The notes beneath the pieces were generated by a model. It was given only the letters and a program-made list of their open reading frames with translations, did no database searches and had not been told where the DNA came from. A stretch of DNA of 11,451 bases from JAVBNU01 sp031551265 (GTDB lineage: Bacteria; Cyanobacteriota; Vampirovibrionia; Gastranaerophilales; Gastranaerophilaceae), in assembly GCA_031551265.1 (NCBI GenBank), contig JAVBNU010000088.1:1-11451 (forward strand). The letters run 5' to 3'. The position numbers and the translations under genes were made by a program. Positions 4,660-11,431 of the stretch are shown here, in pieces. Every line of letters starts with the position of its first letter. The first letter of the stretch is position 1.

Positions 4660-6957
4660 TTATTTCGTTGAAATCATTTCTTCGGGTTTGTGCTGTGCAA
4701 TATCTTTTTTCAGTTCGTCCTGAAATTCTTTTCTGTACAAAAAGCCTAGATGCGAACCGTTGTTGAGAAACACAATTTTATTATTTGAATATTCTTTCAA
4801 TTTTTTCAACTGTTGCTGGCTAACCAGATAATCGTCAACCGTATGGTAGATTTTATAATTGTCATTATTCTGCAAATATCCTGCAATAGAGTGCAAGCTC
4901 GTGTCAAAATCCATTTCTTCATACGAATTGTACTTTTCTTTAACAATATATTTTTCTGCATAATCGCGATAGTTCATGTTGTTAATTTCTTCGTATATAT
5001 TTGCTTTTTTGGATTTAGAGGTCTCCTCAATTGTAAAAATTAAATCCGATAATTTTTGGTGCAGCATAAACCCTGTTATCAGCTTAGCTTCCTCTTCGGA
5101 GAACGCATATGCATTTATTTTTTCGTCAGGCGTACCTTTTGATTGAGAAATTTGGATAATTTTTGCAGCGGTGACAGCCACGCGATGTTTCAAATTAGCA
5201 GGATTTTTGTGCCACTCTTCATTATTTTTATCAATTTGCCTTAAGGCATAAAGCAGCTCTATTGGCGGGTTTATCGATATAAATTTTATAATATTCATTG
5301 TATTATTTTGGGCTTCTTTATCGGCGAGAAATAATGTAGCCATCGCACCGAAAGATGTACCGACAACTACTTTTTCGCTGAATTTGCAATCATATTTATC
5401 TTGCAGCGATGTAAGTATTTTAGATGTTACTATTTTCAAATAATCCATATCTTGCGATGGCAAACCCGGCTTGTAGCCTGCAGGCATGCTTTTCACGAAT
5501 TCCCAGTGAAAATGACTGCCCTGCATGACAACGGAATAGCCTTCGTCGTAGAATATTTTTGCTAAAACAACCGAGTGGTGCGTTGTTATTCCCTCACCAA
5601 TTGAAGGGAAGAGTATGGCAACAGGTGCGTCTTTGTCTTTTTGCATTATGTAGCGGTATTTGTAATTATCTCTGCTTGGGTCAACATTCACCGAGGATGT
5701 TTTGATTCTTTTTGCAAAAGATCTGTTCCAAACAGACAGCTCTGACCACATTGAATCATTGATGTCGGGCACCTCAAATAATGCTGTCCTCAAAGAATCA
5801 GTGACAGGCCCCTGGGGCTTGTAGTCTTGCAGCATAATGTCGGCAATTAAATTAGGGTTAACATTACCATCTGTAGCTATTATGTCCTCTGCGGCTTTGG
5901 TTCCCGACAAGCTATCGTTTATAGCAATTTTATCAGAGGTCGCATTGCTGCCGGTTTTGGCAGGAATACCGCCGACTACGCCTGTTTTGGTCGCAAGTGT
6001 ATTTTTATGTTCGGCGCTTGATTTGTTCTCGGCTAAAGGTGCTGCTGCGCCTGTCGTAACAGCTACTTTATCTACAACCTCAGAACTATGTTCCGATGCT
6101 GCCTGAGGCGGCTCGCCTCTCATCGCTCTTTCTTTTTCTAAAAACGTAATAAACTCAGCATTTACATCACGTTTAACCATTTCATCATAAATTTGTACTT
6201 CAGTATCAAGAACTTCTTTCCTGTCCAGATTAGAGTTCCTGATGTAGCTTTCGATACCGTAGAGTTTTTTGGCAATATCATAAGGGTCAGCATAAGTTGA
6301 TTCTATCATCTTCACGATAGGCTGCATGTAGGAGGTTTTATTGACCAAAAGCCCTGCTTTAACCGCAATAGTGACAGGACTCGCAAAATATAAAGTCGGT
6401 TCAAGAGGCCATTCAAGCAGCTTTCCGAACATACCTCTTGGTGTGGTTGAAGATATGCCGGGCATAACCAAGTAAGGCCCTTGTTTGACCTTACATTTAG
6501 CGAGCGCCTGATCCATGCTCTCCTGTGCAGGCTCGATTTTTAGAAGTGACTTTGCAGGATCATAAAGCCCGCCAAGTCCGATTGTCGAGTTTGTCAAAAA
6601 CCTTATTGTCTCGCTTTTGGTAGCCTTAAAGTCTCTCTGAATCAGTGAACTAACCAGACGTTTGGGATACTCAATATTATTATAGGCGCTTTGTATCCTA
6701 TCCATGCCGTATTTAGGCATAATCGAAGCCCAAACAATATGTACAGGGCGCAACACCCACTTATTTAACTTTGAGTTGAACACAAAAATCTTTCTGTTGA
6801 AATTCTCGTATTTGTCCTCTCCCAAATATTCGTGGGCATAATCCGGGTGTTTCAGATTTGGTTTGGCTAATTCATCTGCAAAAGATAAGCTACCAAGACT
6901 TGAACTTAAATATACTAAAACGGCAAAAAGCGTAAAAATTCTTCTTTTAATAAACAT
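4660..6957 (-). CDS. mlaA: Exported MlaA/VacJ - alpha/beta-hydrolase fusion protein
   Basis: A 765-residue two-domain envelope protein. Residues 1-27 are a signal peptide (KRR, hydrophobic core, cleavage after SFA); there is no lipobox, unlike classical MlaA lipoproteins. Residues about 45-250 form an MlaA/VacJ domain: YENFNRKIFVFN (50-61), LTNSTIGLGGLYDPA (121-135) and QGPYLVMPG (159-167). MlaA sits in the outer membrane and removes mislocalised phospholipids from the outer leaflet. Residues about 285-385 are an Ala/Ser/Thr/Lys-rich linker. Residues about 430-750 form an alpha/beta-hydrolase with nucleophile elbow GTSFG (Ser535), likely acid Asp708 or Asp709 in TVDDYLV, and His736 in NGSHLGF. 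MlaA is normally about 250 residues, so the C-terminal half is an addition. I infer an esterase or lipase acting on lipids handled by the first domain; the substrate is unknown. The Shine-Dalgarno AGGAACA lies close before the ATG. The gene stands alone between repeat-filled regions; other mla genes are not in the window. Confidence 0.88.
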   Translation of the reverse strand: MFIKRRIFTLFAVLVYLSSSLGSLSFADELAKPNLKHPDYAHEYLGEDKYENFNRKIFVFNSKLNKWVLRPVHIVWASIMPKYGMDRIQSAYNNIEYPKRLVSSLIQRDFKATKSETIRFLTNSTIGLGGLYDPAKSLLKIEPAQESMDQALAKCKVKQGPYLVMPGISSTTPRGMFGKLLEWPLEPTLYFASPVTIAVKAGLLVNKTSYMQPIVKMIESTYADPYDIAKKLYGIESYIRNSNLDRKEVLDTEVQIYDEMVKRDVNAEFITFLEKERAMRGEPPQAASEHSSEVVDKVAVTTGAAAPLAENKSSAEHKNTLATKTGVVGGIPAKTGSNATSDKIAINDSLSGTKAAEDIIATDGNVNPNLIADIMLQDYKPQGPVTDSLRTALFEVPDINDSMWSELSVWNRSFAKRIKTSSVNVDPSRDNYKYRYIMQKDKDAPVAILFPSIGEGITTHHSVVLAKIFYDEGYSVVMQGSHFHWEFVKSMPAGYKPGLPSQDMDYLKIVTSKILTSLQDKYDCKFSEKVVVGTSFGAMATLFLADKEAQNNTMNIIKFISINPPIELLYALRQIDKNNEEWHKNPANLKHRVAVTAAKIIQISQSKGTPDEKINAYAFSEEEAKLITGFMLHQKLSDLIFTIEETSKSKKANIYEEINNMNYRDYAEKYIVKEKYNSYEEMDFDTSLHSIAGYLQNNDNYKIYHTVDDYLVSQQQLKKLKEYSNNKIVFLNNGSHLGFLYRKEFQDELKKDIAQHKPEEMISTK

Positions 6958-7139
6958 TTTGTTCCTATCCTAAACTCTAAAACCTCAAATTTTGGTATAA
7001 GTTTTACAAGTCTATTTATTTCCCTCTAACTCCAATCGAGCGTTCTCAATTGTTTTTCCATTTTATTCGTATGCAGGAATAAATTGCACTACACGATAGG
7101 CTATCATCAAGAGCAAATAAACTCAGGGTAAAAAATGAT

Positions 7140-7337
7140 AAATCGTGAGCTCTAACTAGAAGTGCAACACTTTACGTCATGCCACGACATTGAACATAGG
7201 GAGACTCTTGATACGAACGTAAGTGGAATATCATAACATGATACTCCGCCTATTCTCGATATAAGCATAATTCAATGTCTCATGTCGCGGAGTGACGGCT
7301 ACTTTGATGTTGCACTTTAGATTAGAGATCGCGATTT
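7140..7337. mobile_element. MITE-like palindromic element, copy A
   Basis: Imperfect terminal inverted repeats of about 30 bp: the left end (7140-7169) runs AAATCG, then CTCTAAC, then AAGTGCAACA; the right end (7308-7337) is its near complement, TGTTGCACTT, TTAGAG, CGATTT. Symmetry continues inward (GTCATGCCACGACATTGAA against TTCAATGTCTCATGTCGCGG) and a hairpin sits near the middle (GGA, TATCAT / ATGATA, TCC, 7225-7247). About 106 bases recur at 10510-10616 on the other strand. No ORF: either a non-autonomous element moved by an unseen transposase or a REP-derived palindrome. Confidence 0.65.
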
Positions 7338-7413
7338 GAGAAATTGAGAAATTGTTAAGAAATATTAAAACAAATTTTTACACCGTAAACCCAGTGATAA
7401 CTAGGAATTCACA

Positions 7414-7433
7414 AAATAAATAAATAAATAAAT
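7414..7433 (+). repeat. (AAAT)5 tetranucleotide tract
   Basis: Five perfect AAAT units lie about 70 bases upstream of the 92-residue unknown gene. Short tandem repeats near promoters can change length by slippage and alter expression, but in AT-rich DNA such a tract may be incidental. Confidence 0.7.
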
Positions 7434-7502
7434 AAGGTAGCAAATTTTTGAATGTCTCGACTTTAAGCTATTGTACACAAATTAGCGAAAGGAAGTTAAA
7501 CT

Positions 7503-7781
7503 ATGAACCCAGTCTCATTTAAATCCGCAATTATTAAAATTGCGCCTGAACAACATCACGCAGAAGAACACAGAACAGGTGAATGTGGAGGAATGGCTCT
7601 TGAAACTTTGTATGTTTCTTCGGATCAAATTGCTCAATGCTATAAAGGTTCGGGCCACAATGGTATAGTTCTTTCAAATGGTGAAAATATTCCATTCAGA
7701 GCGCCTATAAAGGATTTACCTGAATTTGTAGCTAAAGCTCAAGCAGCAAAAAACGGTACAATTATGGATTTACCGGCGTAA
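7503..7781 (+). CDS. Unknown 92-residue protein with N-terminal VSFKS signature
   Basis: I do not recognise this protein. It is soluble, with no signal peptide or membrane segment. It starts MNPVSFKSA, similar to VAFKG at the start of the coiled-coil protein at 3610-4086. Residues 15-28 are rich in His, Glu and Cys (EQHHAEEHRTGEC) and might bind a metal. A central GSGHNGIVLSNGENIPF (49-65) looks like a small beta-rich segment, followed by a helix (about 71-83). Cysteines at 28 and 46. It has a good Shine-Dalgarno (AAAGGA, 7488-7493) nine bases before the ATG and a strong terminator after the stop, so it is a well-formed single-gene transcript. Function unknown. Confidence 0.8.
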   Translation: MNPVSFKSAIIKIAPEQHHAEEHRTGECGGMALETLYVSSDQIAQCYKGSGHNGIVLSNGENIPFRAPIKDLPEFVAKAQAAKNGTIMDLPA

Positions 7782-7800
7782 GTTTAAAACAAACATACAA

Positions 7801-7836
7801 AAAATCAGACGAGCTTTTGCCTCGCCTGATTTTTTT
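7801..7836 (+). terminator. Rho-independent terminator of the 92-residue gene
   Basis: AAAATCAG then CGAG (7801-7813) pairs with CTCG then CTGATTTT (7821-7833), one A-C mismatch, seven-base loop. The T-run extends to 7836. It is placed 20 bases after the stop codon. The A-run on the 5' side could let it work in reverse as well. Confidence 0.9.
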
Positions 7837-7931
7837 GCTGTGTAAATGTCATTTTGATATTGTTTGCAGTGCGTTTCTACCTTCGTCGACACTACGCCTC
7901 GAATAATTTTGAAAAAAGAATTAAAGCATAT

Positions 7932-8092
7932 TGTCACCCCTGCAGGTTTTAGCGTATAGGGTTAGCTAAAATCGGCTCTGTGCGGGGTCTTTTCAACGTT
8001 AAGTAACACTTAAGATGGATACATTTGTTCATCGGTAAGATGCCGCACAGCCACGTAAACTTTGCCTCCCAAATTAGAGCTGCGGCATGACA
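7932..8092. repeat. Two-stem dispersed repeat, copy 2
   Basis: Inner arms: CTGTGCGGGGTCTT (7978-7991) pairs with AAGATGCCGCACAG (8037-8050), with one mismatch and one G-U. Outer arms: TGTCA...TGCAG (7932-7945) pairs with CTGCGGCATGACA (8080-8092) with a small bulge. Compared with copy 1 (4325-4489), three inner-stem pairs change on both sides (A-T to C-G, A-T to G-C, C-G to G-C). The reverse complement of its right flank (8101-8119) also matches the left flank of copy 1, containing TTTCGGATTC. Confidence 0.7.
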
Positions 8093-8164
8093 AAAAGCTG
8101 GATTATTGAATCCGAAATTATTCGGGGCATAGTGCGCAGTGGGGCGAGGGGTAATTTATATTTT

Positions 8165-8191
8165 TTGCGGTGATGGCTTTTTTGTTATAAA
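8165..8191 (+). promoter_or_regulatory. Promoter of the amidase-dacB operon, possibly leaderless
   Basis: A good -10 box TATAAA (8186-8191) lies eight bases before the ATG at 8200. A weak -35 (TTGCGG 8165-8170 at 15 bases, or TTTTGC 8163-8168 at 17 bases) precedes it. Transcription would begin at or within two bases of the start codon. The AGGGA at 8194-8198 is one base from the ATG, too close to serve as a normal Shine-Dalgarno site. Confidence 0.55.
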
Positions 8192-8199
8192 ATAGGGAC

Positions 8200-9021
8200 A
8201 TGGAAAGAATCATTAAAGTACTGATAGTACAGAACAATGCCATTTTACGCGACAGAGCAGCGAATTACGAAAAAGTAATACAGATGCTTAAGCCATACGC
8301 AGATAAAGAGTATGACCTGATTGTGTTGCCTGAGGTTTGGGCTGTTGGCTGGCTATGCCCGACATTCCCCGAAATGGCTGAGAATTTTGAAAACAACGAA
8401 ACCCTGTGTTTTTTGAGCAACATGGCAAGACTCCATAATGCTAATGTTGTTGGTGGCAGCTACATCAAAAAAACAGCCGATGGAAAGCTTTACAACTGCT
8501 GTCCTGTATTCAACAGAGAGGGCAATTTAATCACGCAATATGACAAAATGCATCTGTTTGCAAATTATTCGAACGATGAGGACAAATATATTACAAGAGG
8601 CGCAAAACCCGTAATCGCGCACACCGATATCGGCAAGTTAGGGCTGACAATCTGCTATGACATACGTTTCCCTGAATTATTCCGTGCATATACTTTTGCG
8701 GGTGCAGACATTTTAATTAATGTTGCGGCCTGGCCAAAAACGCGCCCTCACCACTGGATTAACCTACAAAAAGCCCGCGCGATTGAAAACCAGTCGTTCG
8801 TCATCGCTGTGTCTCAGGCAGGATTGATTGAAAATGACGTTTACAATTTTGGACATTCTATGGTTATATCTCCTTTTGGTGATATAATTGCAGAATTAGG
8901 TGAGGAAGAAGGAATTTTGACAGCTGAGATTAATCTCGCCGAAATGAGTGAATTAAGAAAAACTGTTCCGACTTTGAAAGACCGAAGAATTGATGATTAT
9001 AAAATATTGGAGGCACAATGA
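8200..9021 (+). CDS. Carbon-nitrogen hydrolase (nitrilase superfamily, omega-amidase-like)
   Basis: A 273-residue cytosolic amidase that hydrolyses carbon-nitrogen bonds through a Glu-Lys-Cys triad. The triad is visible: Glu45 in IVLPEVW, Lys116 in QYDKMHLF and Cys152 in TICYDIRFPELFR. The segment WPKTRPHHW followed by LQKARAIENQ (178-198) is typical of the YafV/Nit2 omega-amidase branch, which clears alpha-ketoglutaramate and ketosuccinamate, but related enzymes accept other amides. Full length, no truncation. It has its own promoter with the -10 almost at the ATG. Its TGA overlaps the ATG of dacB (ATGA), so the two are translationally coupled, which might hint at an amide substrate linked to cell-wall turnover; this is inference. 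Superfamily certain, substrate open. Confidence 0.92.
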   Translation: MERIIKVLIVQNNAILRDRAANYEKVIQMLKPYADKEYDLIVLPEVWAVGWLCPTFPEMAENFENNETLCFLSNMARLHNANVVGGSYIKKTADGKLYNCCPVFNREGNLITQYDKMHLFANYSNDEDKYITRGAKPVIAHTDIGKLGLTICYDIRFPELFRAYTFAGADILINVAAWPKTRPHHWINLQKARAIENQSFVIAVSQAGLIENDVYNFGHSMVISPFGDIIAELGEEEGILTAEINLAEMSELRKTVPTLKDRRIDDYKILEAQ

Positions 9022-10370
9022 AAAGAGTAATTAAATTATTTACAACGTTTATTTTGACGGCTTACGTTTTATCAGGTGTTTGCGCATTTGCTAACGTAGA
9101 CAGCGTTATAGCCAAGAGCGACTTAAATAAAAATTCCATAATCGCAGTATCAGTGCGTGATGCTAAAAGCGGTAAAGTTGTATACGAAAAAAATGAGTCA
9201 AAATTGCTCAATCCGGCCTCGACATTGAAAGTTTTCACAACAAAAGCGGCCTTAAACTCGCTGGGTTATGATTACAAGTTCGCAACAGCAGTATACCGCG
9301 ATTCGAAAAAGAATTTATACATCAAATTAAGCGCCAATCCTATGTTTACAACAGAACAACTAAAAACATTGATGAGAGATGCAGTTGCAAAGATTGATTT
9401 TGAAAGCCGCGTTAACACAGTATACATTGACGATACCGTGGTAGACCCTTACACATGGGGTATCGGCTGGATGTGGGATGATGGCGTTAACAGCTATATG
9501 CCAAAGTTCGGCGCGTATAATCTTGATGACAATATGCTGAAAATAGCCATCACACCAACTACAATTAACAGCTCTGCCTCAGTTGATATCAATAATGACG
9601 ATACTGTGAGTCTTGTAAATTTAGTAAAAACCTCAACTACAACAAAAATTATACCAATACGACAAAACAACATTTTATACTTGAACGGCTCGGTAGCTAC
9701 CGCGCAAAATCTAAATGTGCCTGTTGAGAATATTCAAGCATATTTTGTTAAACAACTTCGTTCAGCCTTGAGAAGCGCCGGCATAGAGAGTACTCACGGC
9801 ATAAGCTTTGCAAAAGTACCTGAAGATGCAGTAGCTTTAAGCTCCAGCTCCCAAGACCTCGCACCAATTTTGGTTGGCATATTGAGCAAAAGCAACAATA
9901 TGTATGCAGAATCAGTTTTCAAAGTAGCAGGCGGCCATGAGAGAGAGACAACCGGCACAATTGCGAATGCGGTTTCCATGTTCGATAATTATTATGACGA
10001 ACTCGGCGTCAAAACTGATGAAATTTCAATAGTTGACGGTAGCGGCACTTCCAGAAACGATCTTGTCACTGTGGATTGGATGACAAATGCGCTGGTCAAA
10101 TTTGTTTCACAAGAAGATTTTGAGACTTACAAAAGTTTCCTTGCAAAGCCGGATGAGTACACGCTAACCGGTAGATTGACCTCACTTGGCGGCAGCTTAT
10201 GGGCAAAAACAGGCACTTTAGCGAATATAAGCAGCATAACAGGTTACGTAAAAACAAAAAAAGGTCGTGATCTGGCTTTTGCGATTAACGTACAAAACTA
10301 CAAGTGTGCTGACAAAGTAGCAAAAGAACTCGAGGACGAGATTATTCACGATATTTACAACAATTATTAA
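9018..10370 (+). CDS. dacB: D-alanyl-D-alanine carboxypeptidase/endopeptidase (PBP4, family S13)
   Basis: A 450-residue penicillin-binding protein that trims the terminal D-Ala from peptidoglycan peptides or cuts cross-bridges in the periplasm. A signal peptide spans residues 1-25 (KR, hydrophobic stretch, cleavage after AFA). The three active-site motifs are intact: SxxK as S68-T-L-K71 in NPASTLK, SxN as S292-N-N294 in SKSNNMYAE, and KTG (397-399) in WAKTGTL. DGSGTSRNDLVT (340-351) and LTGRL (383-387) are further S13 blocks. The insert between SxxK and SxN (about 90-285) is the extra domain that distinguishes PBP4 from the shorter DacA type. Length matches the family (E. coli DacB is 477). 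It overlaps the upstream amidase by four bases and has its own Shine-Dalgarno GGAGG (9009-9013). A terminator follows the stop. Confidence 0.93.
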   Translation: MKRVIKLFTTFILTAYVLSGVCAFANVDSVIAKSDLNKNSIIAVSVRDAKSGKVVYEKNESKLLNPASTLKVFTTKAALNSLGYDYKFATAVYRDSKKNLYIKLSANPMFTTEQLKTLMRDAVAKIDFESRVNTVYIDDTVVDPYTWGIGWMWDDGVNSYMPKFGAYNLDDNMLKIAITPTTINSSASVDINNDDTVSLVNLVKTSTTTKIIPIRQNNILYLNGSVATAQNLNVPVENIQAYFVKQLRSALRSAGIESTHGISFAKVPEDAVALSSSSQDLAPILVGILSKSNNMYAESVFKVAGGHERETTGTIANAVSMFDNYYDELGVKTDEISIVDGSGTSRNDLVTVDWMTNALVKFVSQEDFETYKSFLAKPDEYTLTGRLTSLGGSLWAKTGTLANISSITGYVKTKKGRDLAFAINVQNYKCADKVAKELEDEIIHDIYNNY

Positions 10371-10390
10371 ATTCGTGCTAAAAATGTAAT

Positions 10391-10419
10391 AAAAGGGCAG
10401 CCGGTATAGCTGCTTTTTT
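10391..10419 (+). terminator. Rho-independent terminator of the amidase-dacB operon
   Basis: GCAGC (10397-10401) pairs with GCTGC (10409-10413) over a seven-base loop. Two G-U pairs and four A-T pairs extend the stem, and six Ts (10414-10419) follow. It lies about 20 bases after the dacB stop. Confidence 0.85.
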
Positions 10420-10509
10420 GTTGTGTCTTTGTTCGATATACAATGTCGGTGCACTGGTGTGATGTGTACCCTACTTTTTTATTGGGATAGAATAACAAGT
10501 GTGTATAAA

Positions 10510-10616
10510 CGGGGGCTCATAGTTATGAGATACCACTTACGTTCGTATCAAAAATGCCCCGAGGTTTAATGTCGTGGCATGACGCAAAGTGTTGCACTTC
10601 TGATTAGAACTTACGA
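10510..10616 (-). mobile_element. MITE-like element, partial copy B
   Basis: Read on the minus strand, this matches 7143-7248 at roughly 80% by eye, with identical runs AGAAGTGCAACACTTT, CGTCATGCCACGACATT and TTGATACGAACGTAAGTGG. The central hairpin is kept as CTCAT/ATGAG in place of ATCAT/ATGAT, a compensated A-T to C-G change. The second arm of copy A is not recognisable here, so this copy is truncated or has diverged. Confidence 0.7.
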
Positions 10617-10673
10617 CGCAATTAAATGCTAAGTTTTGTTAAGCAATTAAAAAAATCTGTAAACATCCTGAAT

Positions 10674-10702
10674 TTGGACATTTTCAGTAGAAGTATTAAT
10701 AT
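10674..10702 (+). promoter_or_regulatory. Possible promoter for the 104-residue gene
   Basis: TTGGAC (10674-10679), 17 bases, then TAATAT (10697-10702). Spacing is ideal but both boxes are imperfect. It would give an untranslated leader of about 180 bases. Confidence 0.3.
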
Positions 10703-10888
10703 GCAAAAAATATTTTACGCAATTTTTCATGAGAAAAATTTTTATATTAAGTAACGAGGGAGATAAGTTTTTAATTTTTAATTAAGGATGTATTTCTGAG
10801 GAAGTAAAAAGACTGTCGACGCTTGAATCGGCAGGAAGTTTTCACGTACAAAAAAGTTAGTTAGTAAATAAAAGAAGGAGAAATTAAA

Positions 10889-11203
10889 ATGGGATTTCCA
10901 GTAGCACAATCAGTTCTATTAACTGCGCAAAAGCATGAATTCGACAATCGCACAGCAGGACACAATGAAGAGAAGAAACAGCATAACTTGATGCGATCAC
11001 CAATTGAACGTGATAAAGCAGGCAATATTGATCAAGCAAAAGCTTATGAAAGAGAAAATCAGCTTAGAGAATCAAAGGACAAAATGGACGTTATTTATAC
11101 CACTAAACAACTCCAAAATACCGCCAAAATACCGGAAAAAATGCAACAGCTTATAAACGAGGGTACAAGACAATCTGCACCAACATTTGATAGAGGGGCT
11201 TAA
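10889..11203 (+). CDS. Unknown 104-residue highly charged protein
   Basis: I do not recognise this protein. It is very hydrophilic and mostly helical by composition: residues about 26-66 are dense in Glu, Lys, Arg, Gln and Asn (HNEEKKQHNL, ERDKAGNIDQAKAYERENQLRE). It has no Cys or Trp and no signal peptide or membrane segment, and its tail is flexible (TRQSAPTFDRGA). Such composition fits a nucleic-acid- or partner-binding small protein or a partly disordered one; no function is claimed. The start is strongly supported by GAAGGAG about eight bases before the ATG. It has a long leader upstream and a perfect 13-bp terminator downstream, so it is an independent, probably well-expressed gene. Confidence 0.8.
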   Translation: MGFPVAQSVLLTAQKHEFDNRTAGHNEEKKQHNLMRSPIERDKAGNIDQAKAYERENQLRESKDKMDVIYTTKQLQNTAKIPEKMQQLINEGTRQSAPTFDRGA

Positions 11204-11220
11204 GACAAATCTTATATATC

Positions 11221-11257
11221 CAAAAGAGTGAGCACATTTGCTCACTCTTTTGTTTTT
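11221..11257 (+). terminator. Strong rho-independent terminator
   Basis: CAAAAGAGTGAGC (11221-11233) pairs perfectly with GCTCACTCTTTTG (11240-11252) over a six-base loop, followed by five Ts. It lies 17 bases after the stop of the 104-residue gene. Confidence 0.95.
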
Positions 11258-11333
11258 AAAATGTAAAGAAGTATAAAGTTGAATTTTTTTGCCCTGTTTT
11301 CAAAGTTGTGTCTGAGTTTTAGTGTAATTTTAG

Positions 11334-11367
11334 ATTTTTAGTGCAGGCAATTTTTAGCACTAAAAAT
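11334..11367. promoter_or_regulatory. Perfect 11-bp inverted repeat upstream of the last gene
   Basis: ATTTTTAGTGC (11334-11344) pairs with GCACTAAAAAT (11357-11367) around a 12-base loop. It lies about 65 bases before the final start codon and 77 bases past the preceding terminator. It could be an operator or a second weak terminator. No clean T-run follows. Confidence 0.5.
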
Positions 11368-11431
11368 ACTTTATTTTAACTAAGGGTAAATATTGAGATT
11401 ATAGAGAGAAAAATTTAAGAGGGGTAATTAT

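Larger units (their letters stand above)
6958..7502. other. Divergent intergenic region with MITE-like repeat
   Basis: This 545-base region lies between the divergent mlaA-hydrolase gene and the 92-residue unknown gene. It holds the MITE-like element (7140-7337) and an AAAT tract (7414-7433). Bases 6958-7139 should hold the mlaA promoter, but I see no convincing -35/-10 pair. No tRNA or further ORF is supported. Confidence 0.6.
7782..8199. other. Intergenic stretch: terminator, two-stem repeat, promoter
   Basis: No gene is seen here. It contains the terminator of the small gene (7801-7836), repeat copy 2 (7932-8092), a flank (8101-8119) whose reverse complement matches 4299-4317 beside copy 1, and the promoter of the amidase-dacB operon (8165-8191). 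Confidence 0.65.
10371..10888. other. Intergenic stretch: terminator, repeat copy B, long leader
   Basis: No gene is supported. It contains the dacB terminator (10391-10419), the partial MITE-like copy (10510-10616), a possible promoter (10674-10702) and a leader of about 180 bases with a small hairpin CTGTCG/CGGCAG (10813-10834) before the 104-residue gene. Confidence 0.55.

Noticed and set aside
5837..6106. Plus-strand ORF opposite the linker of the MlaA-hydrolase gene
   Set aside because: An antisense shadow of the Ala/Ser/Thr-rich linker; no independent signals.
7140..7337. CRISPR array or tRNA in the repeat-rich intergenic regions
   Set aside because: Repeats are palindromic, dispersed and not regularly spaced; no cloverleaf or cas gene was found.
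9018..9092. Lipoprotein signal in DacB (SGVC near residue 22)
   Set aside because: The residue before Cys is Val, which breaks the lipobox; cleavage after AFA by signal peptidase I fits better.
10218..10454. Minus-strand ORF at the dacB end
   Set aside because: It overlaps the dacB C-terminus and its terminator in antisense; no Shine-Dalgarno site or family features.
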